Shown: positions 6,564 through 12,462 of the stretch, in pieces | Numbering within the stretch: the stretch's first letter is position 1 | Layout of the letters: the number at the start of each line of letters is the position of its first letter | Assembly (NCBI GenBank): GCA_004376325.1 | Contig: SOKC01000106.1 | Coordinates: 1 to 12,462, forward strand | Source of the DNA: Actinomycetota bacterium | GTDB lineage: Bacteria; Actinomycetota; Humimicrobiia; Humimicrobiales; Humimicrobiaceae | Direction: 5' to 3' | DNA: 12,462 bases | Notes under the pieces: generated by a model | Told to the model about the DNA's origin: nothing | Seen by the model: only the letters and a program-made list of their open reading frames with translations | The model's database searches: none | Position numbers and translations under genes: made by a program

Positions 6564-6592
6564 TTGACTATTAAAAATAGGATTGCTATTAT
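6564..6592 (+). promoter_or_regulatory. Promoter of the DNA glycosylase gene
   Basis: TTGACT (6564-6569) and TATTAT (6587-6592) are separated by exactly 17 bases, a near-consensus sigma-70-type promoter starting transcription near 6599. The resulting leader is about 55 bases. Confidence 0.6.
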
Positions 6593-6608
6593 TTCCTGGT
6601 TAATCAAT

Positions 6609-6617
6609 TGGTATAAT
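6609..6617 (+). promoter_or_regulatory. Second possible promoter of the DNA glycosylase gene (extended -10)
   Basis: TGGTATAAT contains a perfect -10 hexamer (6612-6617) preceded by the TG of an extended -10. It lies 37 bases before the ATG. It may be a tandem promoter with the one at 6564-6592 or an alternative to it; a good -35 is not seen. Confidence 0.45.
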
Positions 6618-6653
6618 TTTTCTAAAGTTTAGAAGACTGGTAAAAATTATTTA

Positions 6654-7238
6654 ATGGAAATTCTTATAAAAAATATATTGCCTGGAGAGTTTTACAAGAG
6701 AGATACCTTGGAAGTTGCCAGAGATTTACTTGGTAAAGCACTGGTGAAATTCAAAGGACCAGAAATGGTTGGAGGAATTATTCTGGAAACAGAAGCTTAT
6801 TATGGCCAGGATGATCCTGCAAGTCATGCTTATGGTGGAAAGACGCCCAGAAGCGAGATAATGTTTGGAAAGCCAGGCATTGCCTATGTCTATATGTGTT
6901 ATGGGATGTATTATCTATTAAATGTTGTAACCGAAAATGAAGGAAAACCAGGCGCAGTGTTAATAAGAGCTCTAAAACCTCTCTGGGGAATTGATATTAT
7001 GAAAAGAAGAAGAAATGCTAATCTGGAGGACAGGCTTACAGACGGACCGGGTAAATTAACCATAGCGCTGGGTATAGATATAAAAGATAATGGTGCTGAC
7101 ATTGTAAAAGGGGAAAACAGATTATATATATCTGATTATAAGACTGGGGGCAATAGTCTTAAAATAATAGCGACAGAAAGAATAGGCGTAAAAAAAGGGG
7201 AAGACAGGCCACTTAGATTTTTGATTCAAAATAAATAA
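6654..7238 (+). CDS. 3-methyladenine DNA glycosylase (AAG/MPG family)
   Basis: Removes alkylated and deaminated purines such as 3-methyladenine and hypoxanthine, starting base excision repair. The 194 residues match bacterial members. LETEAYYG (44-51) carries the expected general base Glu45 and the DNA-intercalating or stacking Tyr49; His58 sits in DPASHAYGG. MFGKPGIAYVYMCYGMYYLLNVV spans 70-92, with Asn90 in the base pocket. GAVLIRALKP (100-109) and GPGKLTIALGID complete the fold. The ATG at 6654 has no clear Shine-Dalgarno sequence, but the family's usual start (EFYKRDTLEVARDLLGKAL) follows within 12 residues, so little can be missing. It stands alone with its own promoter. Confidence 0.92.
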   Translation: MEILIKNILPGEFYKRDTLEVARDLLGKALVKFKGPEMVGGIILETEAYYGQDDPASHAYGGKTPRSEIMFGKPGIAYVYMCYGMYYLLNVVTENEGKPGAVLIRALKPLWGIDIMKRRRNANLEDRLTDGPGKLTIALGIDIKDNGADIVKGENRLYISDYKTGGNSLKIIATERIGVKKGEDRPLRFLIQNK

Positions 7239-7273
7239 GTATAATTTTTTAAAATATATTAAATAATATGTGC

Positions 7274-7302
7274 TTGGATTGTAGAAATACTTTGAATATA
7301 AT
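7274..7302 (+). promoter_or_regulatory. Near-consensus promoter of the 139-aa gene
   Basis: TTGGAT (7274-7279) and a perfect TATAAT (7297-7302) are 17 bases apart. Transcription would start near 7309, about 56 bases before the ATG at 7365. The gene therefore has its own transcription unit. Confidence 0.65.
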
Positions 7303-7364
7303 TGGTTTAAAGAATTATTAACGAGTTTTTAAGGGATGGAGTAAATTTTATTGGAGTTATAAAT

Positions 7365-7784
7365 ATGGAAGATTTTAAAAAATTAAACAGGTTACCGTAT
7401 ATTACTAAAAGGATGTATATAATTAAGAACATATGTGAATTAAAAAAGGTTGATTTAGAATATTTATTTGGCCTTTTTAATTTATACAACAAGAAGAATA
7501 GTGGGAAATGGTTCTGGCAGAAAGCAACCTTTACCGGAATGCTTAAAGATGCTTATGACAATTTTAATGCGGCTGTAGATGAAACTGTAAAGGATTTAAA
7601 GCAAGCTGATGAGAAAAAAACAAAAGAGCAGATAAAATCTGCTTCTAAAATGTTCGATAAACTCATAGTTGGTTTGGAAATGAACTGCAATGTTAACCGG
7701 GAAAATGATTTTAATAATGTTAAAGGGTTTTTAGATAAAAATTTAAAAGGATTAATTAATGATAGTTTGAAAAGAATGGAATAG
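7365..7784 (+). CDS. Unrecognised helical protein of 139 aa
   Basis: I do not recognise this family. The protein is lysine-rich and predicted by eye to be almost all helical, with no signal peptide or membrane segment. An aromatic patch (GKWFWQKATF, residues 47-56) separates an N-terminal helical part from a long charged helix pair (about 60-105) with coiled-coil character; the C-terminus repeats short amphipathic helices. One cysteine lies near the start (24) and one in the middle (108). GGAG lies eight bases before the ATG, and a near-consensus promoter precedes it, so expression is likely. It converges on the TPR gene with 4 bp between stop codons and no terminator, so the two transcripts probably overlap at their 3' ends. 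Confidence 0.7.
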   Translation: MEDFKKLNRLPYITKRMYIIKNICELKKVDLEYLFGLFNLYNKKNSGKWFWQKATFTGMLKDAYDNFNAAVDETVKDLKQADEKKTKEQIKSASKMFDKLIVGLEMNCNVNRENDFNNVKGFLDKNLKGLINDSLKRME

Positions 7785-7788
7785 TATT

Positions 7789-9195
7789 TTAATCAGAGAT
7801 TGGGTATTCCTCTCTGTATTTTTGGCCTTCCTCGTAGGTTACTTTACCATAACAAGGTAAAATATCCGGATTGCTTAATTCTGAAGCAGCCTCATATGTA
7901 CCAGCGATGATCTTTATTTCATCAGACGTGGTGTTTTTTTCAACTTTTATTATTTTATATTCAGGCCCCTTTAGATATACAGTTAAATCAAATTCGGTGT
8001 TGTTTTCAATTATCAATATACTTTTTTCGGGACCCCAGAATCTACGCTCGGGAACAGCTGGCGAAAGCGAGTCATAAGTTGAAGAGGCTATCAATTTTAA
8101 TTTTGAATCAATTAGCAAGGGATTAATTTCTTCCTCTAGTTCAGGGTTATATTCAACTATTATTTCATAAAGAAACAATGCTTTTTTATAACTACCGGAA
8201 TTATATTTATCTCTAGCAATACTTTTAAGGGTATTGGGTGGTATACTGTGGAATACATTCCTCTTTTTATAATCTGGTATTTTGTTGTAGCTATTGTTTT
8301 GAACTTCAAGGTCCAGAATTTTTAGAAATTCTTCAACACCTTCCACATAATTAAGATTGCTTGCAAGTTCTGTTGCCTTATAAATGTAGGTATTAAATAA
8401 AAGGTAACTGGCGTCATCGAAATATTCACTATCATTATAGTTATTAATTATATTCTCAAGTACTTCTATGGATTTTTCCCAGTCTTTGGTTTTATTAAAA
8501 TTCAATGCTGCATTATATAAATATCCAGGGATCTTATAAATAGCAATAAAGGCTTCATTTGTATCAGGAAAGTTACTTTTAATTTCTTCAAGCACTTCAA
8601 CTGCATTTAAATAACTTTCGGCAGATTCGCTATATTTTTCATTGTTGTAATAATACTGGGCTAATTTTAGGTAACAATCTTCGAAAATCCCTTTTATTTC
8701 CAGATCGTTATTGCTAACTACTTCTGAATCTATAGCTTTTTTAAAATGGGTAATTGCTTCTGTGTAGTCGCTGTTATAATAGTAAGCAAATGAAATTTTT
8801 TCCAGTGCATTATCTGCCAGTCGGCTGTTAGGGTAGTTTTTTAAAAGTGTTTCATAATAATTTATTGATTGGGAATAGTCTTTATTATCAAAGCTTTTTT
8901 CTGCTTTATTTTTCAGAGCAAATGGACCCAAAAAATTTAATAGTATTAGCCCTGTAAGAGACAGTGTAAAGAATACGACGAATAAAGAACTTCCTCTGGT
9001 TCTCCTTGTAAAATTAAATATCGTAAGTATAAGGCTTATTATGATTGCCGGTATACAGACAAATGGTAACATATCCCAGAACTTTCCTTTGTCCATATAA
9101 AAGAGGTAACCCATACCTATAGTGATTAATATAAATAGAATCATAAAGAAAATTGAACCAGGACCAATTCTATGTTTTCTTCTATATGCATACAT
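7789..9195 (-). CDS. Membrane-anchored tetratricopeptide-repeat protein
   Basis: A 468-aa protein with three parts. The N-terminal 90 residues hold three hydrophobic segments (about 14-33, 42-61 and 69-90), separated by basic loops. Next come TPR-like helix pairs, clearest at 98-157 (DYSQSINYYETLLKNYPNS, then DYTEAITHFKKAI), 176-202, 226-262 and 327-353, with the usual Y/F-x-x-A/S spacing. A C-terminal domain of about 80 residues (390-468) is strand-rich and may be a beta-sandwich. The repeats suggest a scaffold for protein contacts at the membrane, on which side cannot be told. The function is unknown. The ATG at 9195 has no strong ribosome site, but the next ATG would cut into the first membrane segment. 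Confidence 0.78.
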   Translation of the reverse strand: MYAYRRKHRIGPGSIFFMILFILITIGMGYLFYMDKGKFWDMLPFVCIPAIIISLILTIFNFTRRTRGSSLFVVFFTLSLTGLILLNFLGPFALKNKAEKSFDNKDYSQSINYYETLLKNYPNSRLADNALEKISFAYYYNSDYTEAITHFKKAIDSEVVSNNDLEIKGIFEDCYLKLAQYYYNNEKYSESAESYLNAVEVLEEIKSNFPDTNEAFIAIYKIPGYLYNAALNFNKTKDWEKSIEVLENIINNYNDSEYFDDASYLLFNTYIYKATELASNLNYVEGVEEFLKILDLEVQNNSYNKIPDYKKRNVFHSIPPNTLKSIARDKYNSGSYKKALFLYEIIVEYNPELEEEINPLLIDSKLKLIASSTYDSLSPAVPERRFWGPEKSILIIENNTEFDLTVYLKGPEYKIIKVEKNTTSDEIKIIAGTYEAASELSNPDILPCYGKVTYEEGQKYREEYPISD

Positions 9196-9259
9196 AGTTT
9201 TAGACTTTTAGTAATGAATTTTAAAATATTAGCATAAAAATTGATTATTAAAAATAAAG

Positions 9260-9265
9260 ATTATA
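9260..9265 (-). promoter_or_regulatory. Possible -10 element of the TPR gene
   Basis: A perfect TATAAT is read on the minus strand 65 bases before the TPR start. The region 17 bases further upstream (ATGCTT) is a poor -35. In such AT-rich DNA a single hexamer is weak evidence. Confidence 0.3.
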
Positions 9266-9284
9266 ATACATAAAATAAGTATAA

Positions 9285-9306
9285 GCATAAAATTTAATAT
9301 TTATGC
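9285..9306. repeat. Small hairpin upstream of the TPR gene
   Basis: GCATAAA (9285-9291) pairs with TTTATGC (9300-9306) around an 8-base AT loop. It overlaps the zone where the TPR promoter's -35 would lie, so it could be a regulator site. No T-run follows, so termination is unlikely. Confidence 0.35.
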
Positions 9307-9381
9307 ATGGATAGGTGTATATATGTGTTAAATGTTCTATATAGTTGGATATGAATGTTTGAAGATATATATAATAGTTGG

Positions 9382-9416
9382 AGAATCCCCCGCATTGATG
9401 CGTGGGGAGTTGTCAA
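9382..9416 (+). mobile_element. Solitary IS200/IS605-type right-end hairpin
   Basis: The segment forms a stem of ten pairs, TCCCCCGCAT against ATGCGTGGGGA with one bulged T, and ends in AGTTGTCAA. A GC-rich hairpin with the pattern GAATCCCC...GGGGAGT-TGTCAA is characteristic of the right ends of IS200/IS605 elements with tnpB. It stands out sharply in surroundings that are nearly all A and T. No TnpA or TnpB remnant is seen to its left, so only the end survives. It meets the 3' end of the acetyltransferase gene, whose TGA (9413-9415) lies inside the conserved TCAA. Confidence 0.5.
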
Positions 9417-9967
9417 GTTTTTTTAAACTCCATTATTAAAGTGTCCCAGTATTTTCCATTATAAAGATGATTTTTCTTCTGGGTCTGAATCAGCTTAAAT
9501 CCACATTTTTTATATACTTTTATTGCCCGGCGGTTATATTTATAAACATTTAATTTGATACTTTTAAGATTCAGCTCAGACATTGCGAATTTTATAACAT
9601 TTATTGTTGCGTCAGAGCCGTAACCTTTATTCCAGTAACCTTTCTCCCCAATTACAATACCCAGCTCACAGGCACCCTTTTCCCAGTTGATTTTATGCAG
9701 GGCGCAATTGCCAATATGAAGATTTGTATTTATGTCTTCAATAGCAAAGACTATATCATTATTGGAACTTTGAATGAATTTAAACCATTTAAGTTCCTGG
9801 TCTTCTGTATAGTCACAAAAGTTCTGGCTCAGATACATATTGACAGAGGGGTCCTTTAACCAGGCCAAAGTTCTTTTTAAATCATCTTTTTCCAGTACTC
9901 TGAGGATTATTTTCCTGCCAATAATTTTTTGTGCAGAGTAATTATTTAAATTTTTCTTTCCAGACAA
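9413..9967 (-). CDS. GNAT-family N-acetyltransferase (RimJ/RimL type)
   Basis: Transfers an acetyl group from acetyl-CoA to an amine; the acceptor may be a protein N-terminus, a small amine or an antibiotic and cannot be read here. The domain begins at GRKIILRVLEKDD (17-29), typical of Acetyltransf_3. The acetyl-CoA loop is EKGYWNKGYGSDA (108-120). NRRAIKVYKKCGF (145-157) is the usual C-terminal motif B. At 184 aa the length is normal. The start is TTG 9967, with AAAGG about 11 bases upstream, longer than ideal; an ATA nine bases upstream is the only alternative. It follows the slipin gene after 15 bp and is probably the last gene of that operon. The last residues (FKKT, then TGA) lie in a transposon-end sequence, so the native C-terminus may have been altered. 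Confidence 0.82.
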   Translation of the reverse strand: MSGKKNLNNYSAQKIIGRKIILRVLEKDDLKRTLAWLKDPSVNMYLSQNFCDYTEDQELKWFKFIQSSNNDIVFAIEDINTNLHIGNCALHKINWEKGACELGIVIGEKGYWNKGYGSDATINVIKFAMSELNLKSIKLNVYKYNRRAIKVYKKCGFKLIQTQKKNHLYNGKYWDTLIMEFKKT

Positions 9968-9982
9968 AGTATTTATCGCCTT

Positions 9983-10747
9983 TTATTTTTTACCAAGCTT
10001 CTCAATAAATACTTTTACAAGATCAATAGGAACCGGGAATACAATGGTTGAATTCTGTTCTGCTCCTATTTCTTTTAAAGTTTGCAGGAATCTAAGCTGT
10101 ATCGAAGCCGGATATCTGCTTAACACCTTTGCAGCCTCAGCTAATCTTTTAGAAGCCTGAAATTCTCCTTCCGCATTGATTATTTTTGCCCTTCTTTCTC
10201 TTTCAGCTTCAGCCTGTCTTGCAAATGCTCTCTGTATGGATTGAGGCAATTCAACATCTTTAATTTCAACGGTTGAGACTTTTACCCCCCATGGATCTGT
10301 TTGCTCATCTATTATTATTTGAAGTTCTTTATTGATTTTATCTCTTCTTGCAAGCAAATCATCCAACTCAGCCTGTCCAAGTATACTTCTTAGTGTGGTT
10401 TGAGCTATTTGTGATGTTGCTACTATATATCTTTCTATTTTTGTCACACTTTTTGCGGGGTCCATTACTCTGAAATATACTACCGCATTTACTTTTACCG
10501 GTACATTATCCCTGGTAATAACATCCTGTGGCGGCACATCCATGGTGACAGTTCTTAAGTCAACCTTAATCATTTTATCCACAAACGGAATTATCAGAAA
10601 TATGCCAGGCCCTTTTGCTCCTCTCAGTCTTCCAAATCTAAATATTACACCCCTTTCATATTCTCTTAAAATCTTAACAGCTGAAAGCAATAATATTAAG
10701 ACAATAATTATGCCGAATATTATTGCTACTGTTGGACCTACTAACAT
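9983..10747 (-). CDS. Slipin: stomatin/prohibitin-like SPFH membrane protein
   Basis: A bacterial stomatin homologue that forms oligomers on the membrane and is typically paired with NfeD, whose protease domain is known in archaeal homologues to cut the partner's C-terminus. Residues 5-25 are one hydrophobic anchor. The SPFH domain starts at REYERGVIFRFGR (28-40) and runs to about 180, with KGPGIFLIIPFVD (45-57), VDLRTVTMDVPPQDVITRDNV (62-82) and VEIKDVELP (160-168). A charged helix, QAEAERERRAKIINAEGE (178-195), follows, then a hydrophobic C-terminal tail. The length of 254 aa is standard. The start is certain: AAGGAGGT lies five bases before ATG. It starts 19 bp after nfeD ends, so the two are co-transcribed. 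Confidence 0.93.
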   Translation of the reverse strand: MLVGPTVAIIFGIIIVLILLLSAVKILREYERGVIFRFGRLRGAKGPGIFLIIPFVDKMIKVDLRTVTMDVPPQDVITRDNVPVKVNAVVYFRVMDPAKSVTKIERYIVATSQIAQTTLRSILGQAELDDLLARRDKINKELQIIIDEQTDPWGVKVSTVEIKDVELPQSIQRAFARQAEAERERRAKIINAEGEFQASKRLAEAAKVLSRYPASIQLRFLQTLKEIGAEQNSTIVFPVPIDLVKVFIEKLGKK

Positions 10748-10766
10748 CTTAACCTCCTTTTTTGTT

Positions 10767-12158
10767 TTAATTGTTTTTTTTATTTGATATTTTTACCAGC
10801 AAAGTCAGACCTTTTAAAGATATTATTTTAACTTCCTGGCCTTTTTTAATTTTTTTTCCATCCTTGGATACTGCCTTCCAGATTTCCCCGTATACTTTAA
10901 CCAGACCCTGTGGGTTTAAGTCCTGGCAGACGACTGCAGTTTCTCCGGTAATCCCTGCTTCACCGGTAGTTGGTTTTTGCCTGTGAACCTTATAAACTGC
11001 CCTTATTACAATAATTAGAAAACCAGATACTATAACTGAAGCACTGATTATCAGACTTGTAGCTATTTTAAGATAAGGAGCATCAGTGTCAACCAGTAAA
11101 AAGGATCCTATAAGAAGTGAAGCTACGCCTGCTATTGAAAGCATTCCACCCAGGCCAAGAACTATATCCAGAATGAATAAAATTATGGCTAAAATTATAA
11201 GAGCCAGTCCGGCATAGTTTATAGGAAGAATGCTAAATGCATAAAACCCCAGGATTAGAAATAAGACACCGATTGCTCCTGAAATGCCCAATCCTGGTTG
11301 GGAGAATTCATAGATTATTCCAAATATACCTATAATAAATAATATATAAGCAATATTCGGATTTACTATAATATGAAGAAACCTGGAAATAAAACTCATT
11401 TCAATTTTTTCAGTTCTGGCAATCTTTGCGTTTATAAGGAAAGTTTTACCTGATTTCTCAATGACTCTGCCGTCTATTTTTTCGAGCAAGTCTTCTATAT
11501 TTGAAGCAGTAAGGTCTATTACTCCAAGCTCTAATGCTTCGGCGGCTGTAATAGAAACACTTTCCCTTACTGCCTTTTCTGCCCAATCAGCATTCCGGCC
11601 TCTGGATTCGGCAAGGTTTTTTATGAAAGAGACCGAGTCATTGGTTATTTTATCCAGCATATCCTCGGATATTTGTTGTTCTCCACCCAGGTTTACCGGA
11701 TGAGCAGCTCCTATACTGGTAGAGGGTCCCATAGCAGCCAGATCGCTGGAATAAGTTATAAATACCCCGGCGGAAGCTGCCCTGGCGCCTTCAGGATAAA
11801 CAAATACTATAACTGGAATATTTGTATTCAGGATATCCAGTATTATTTCTCTCATAGATGCTTCAAGTCCTCCCGGCGTATCCATTAATATAATAAGACC
11901 GTAACCGGAATCAAGTGATTTTTTCAAGCATTTTCTTAAGTGATTGGATGTAGGGGGATCTATTATGTCTTTAATCTCACATATATAGAAATTAGTTATT
12001 TCTGTATAATTTATTTTGTCATTACTGCTCTTATTATCAGGCGCAGAGCTGTTGGTTGAGCCTATTAAAAGAACTGAGCTGATAAATAGCAGGATAATTA
12101 AAAATTTAATAATATTTAATTGTTTAAAGGCCGACCAGTTCATTTTTATTTTATCCAT
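10767..12158 (-). CDS. Full-length NfeD, membrane-bound ClpP-class serine protease
   Basis: A long-form NfeD of 463 aa. Residues 15-33 are a signal or anchor helix. The ClpP-like periplasmic or extracellular protease domain covers about 52-235: DTPGGLEASM (93-102), then ARAASAGVFI with catalytic Ser129, and WAEKAVRES with the partner Lys195, matching the Ser-Lys dyad of the archaeal homologue PH1510. VSITAAEALELGVID (201-215) is the conserved domain end. Four to five membrane helices follow (about 267-285, 293-310, 316-335, 338-356, 366-386). The C-terminal OB-fold (397-460) begins GEAGITGETAVV. With slipin immediately downstream, it probably acts in membrane-protein quality control. ATG 12158 lacks a clear ribosome site; ATG 12143 is an alternative losing five residues. 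Confidence 0.93.
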   Translation of the reverse strand: MDKIKMNWSAFKQLNIIKFLIILLFISSVLLIGSTNSSAPDNKSSNDKINYTEITNFYICEIKDIIDPPTSNHLRKCLKKSLDSGYGLIILMDTPGGLEASMREIILDILNTNIPVIVFVYPEGARAASAGVFITYSSDLAAMGPSTSIGAAHPVNLGGEQQISEDMLDKITNDSVSFIKNLAESRGRNADWAEKAVRESVSITAAEALELGVIDLTASNIEDLLEKIDGRVIEKSGKTFLINAKIARTEKIEMSFISRFLHIIVNPNIAYILFIIGIFGIIYEFSQPGLGISGAIGVLFLILGFYAFSILPINYAGLALIILAIILFILDIVLGLGGMLSIAGVASLLIGSFLLVDTDAPYLKIATSLIISASVIVSGFLIIVIRAVYKVHRQKPTTGEAGITGETAVVCQDLNPQGLVKVYGEIWKAVSKDGKKIKKGQEVKIISLKGLTLLVKISNKKNN

Positions 12159-12186
12159 GTTGTTTTAAAGACTTCTTTACCTTGTC

Positions 12187-12192
12187 ATTATA
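12187..12192 (-). promoter_or_regulatory. Possible -10 of the nfeD-slipin operon
   Basis: TATAAT is read on the minus strand 29 bases before the nfeD start, which would give a leader of about 22 bases. No convincing -35 lies at 16-18 bases. Confidence 0.35.
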
Positions 12193-12224
12193 CTATAAAG
12201 TGTTAAAAAATATTCAGGTTGTTT

Positions 12225-12252
12225 TTGTAAAATCTTAAAATCTGATTAAAAT
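12225..12252 (+). promoter_or_regulatory. Possible promoter of the rubredoxin gene
   Basis: TTGTAA (12225-12230) and TAAAAT (12247-12252) are separated by 16 bases, placing the start near 12259. Each hexamer matches four or five of six consensus bases. Confidence 0.35.
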
Positions 12253-12289
12253 TTGTTGAGTCAAAGTCATAAAACAAAAGGGAGCAGGA

Positions 12290-12454
12290 ATGGAAAGGTG
12301 GGAATGCCAGGTTTGTGGTTACATTTATGATTCTGAAAAAGGCGATCCAGAAAATAATATAAAACCTGGTACAGAATTTGAAGATTTACCTGATGAATGG
12401 GTTTGTCCTGAATGCGGGGTATATAAGGATGAATTTGAAGTATATGAAGAATAA
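12290..12454 (+). CDS. Rubredoxin
   Basis: A complete 54-aa mononuclear iron protein that carries single electrons. The four iron-binding cysteines are Cys6 and Cys9 in WECQVCGYIYD, and Cys39 and Cys42 in WVCPECGVYKDEF. The conserved core GDPENNIKPGTEFEDLPDEW (residues 18-37) is of standard sequence. ATG 12290 has GGAG five bases upstream. In anaerobes, rubredoxin usually serves superoxide reductase, rubrerythrin or flavoprotein oxygen reductases; any partner gene would have to lie beyond the window's right edge. It is transcribed divergently from nfeD. Confidence 0.95.
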   Translation: MERWECQVCGYIYDSEKGDPENNIKPGTEFEDLPDEWVCPECGVYKDEFEVYEE

Positions 12455-12462
12455 TTATGATT

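Noticed and set aside
9382..9410. GC-rich hairpin as a rho-independent terminator of the acetyltransferase operon
   Set aside because: Read on the minus strand, no run of T's follows the stem, and the sequence resembles an IS605 end more than a terminator.
11461..11888. Plus-strand open frames opposite nfeD
   Set aside because: nfeD has its catalytic dyad and domains intact here; the opposite frames are serine-rich shadows without ribosome sites.
1..12462. CRISPR array, tRNA, rRNA or riboswitch
   Set aside because: I saw no regularly spaced direct repeats, no tRNA cloverleaf with a T-loop motif, and no riboswitch core in the gaps by reading; a covariance-model search would be needed to exclude them fully.

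Overview
The window is a 12.5 kb stretch of AT-rich bacterial chromosome, roughly one third G+C by eye. It carries thirteen recognisable full-length genes and traces of two old transposable elements. Low G+C, strong AGGAG-type ribosome sites, some TTG starts, a monocluster ferredoxin, a rubredoxin and an nfeD-slipin pair fit an anaerobic low-GC Firmicute (for example Halanaerobiales or Thermoanaerobacterales type) or an Atribacterota-like lineage. The sequence alone does not decide between these.

Left part (1-6108), all plus strand: a 239-bp MITE-like remnant of an IS256-type element, then a sugar cluster. The cluster holds a cupin D-lyxose ketol-isomerase, an MtlD-like polyol-phosphate dehydrogenase, a divergent class II ketose-(bis)phosphate aldolase, an FGGY-family sugar kinase and, after a 294-bp gap with its own promoter, ribulose-phosphate 3-epimerase. 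Together they could isomerise an aldose to a ketose, phosphorylate it, and feed it through epimerisation or aldol cleavage into central metabolism. D-lyxose to D-xylulose to xylulose-5-P to ribulose-5-P is the simplest reading. Each gap between the first four genes holds a short open frame with a start, and two of these also have a convincing ribosome site. They look like stumps of deleted genes. The largest (41 codons) lies in the same frame as the kinase and ends one codon before its start; the kinase itself has no ribosome site.

Middle part (6109-9195): a bidirectional terminator separates rpe from a convergent [4Fe-4S] ferredoxin gene. Divergent from the ferredoxin is an Aag/MPG-type 3-methyladenine DNA glycosylase with a good promoter. 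Next comes an unrecognised 139-aa helical protein with its own near-consensus promoter. A membrane-anchored TPR protein on the minus strand converges on it with only 4 bp between stop codons.

Right part (9196-12462): a GC-rich hairpin resembling an IS200/IS605 right end abuts a RimJ/RimL-type acetyltransferase. That gene is the last of a minus-strand operon of full-length NfeD (membrane serine protease), slipin (SPFH protein) and acetyltransferase. Divergent from nfeD is a complete 54-aa rubredoxin.

The most notable points are the partly eroded sugar cluster with its unusual aldolase phosphate loop, the in-frame stump before the kinase, and the two mobile-element scars.
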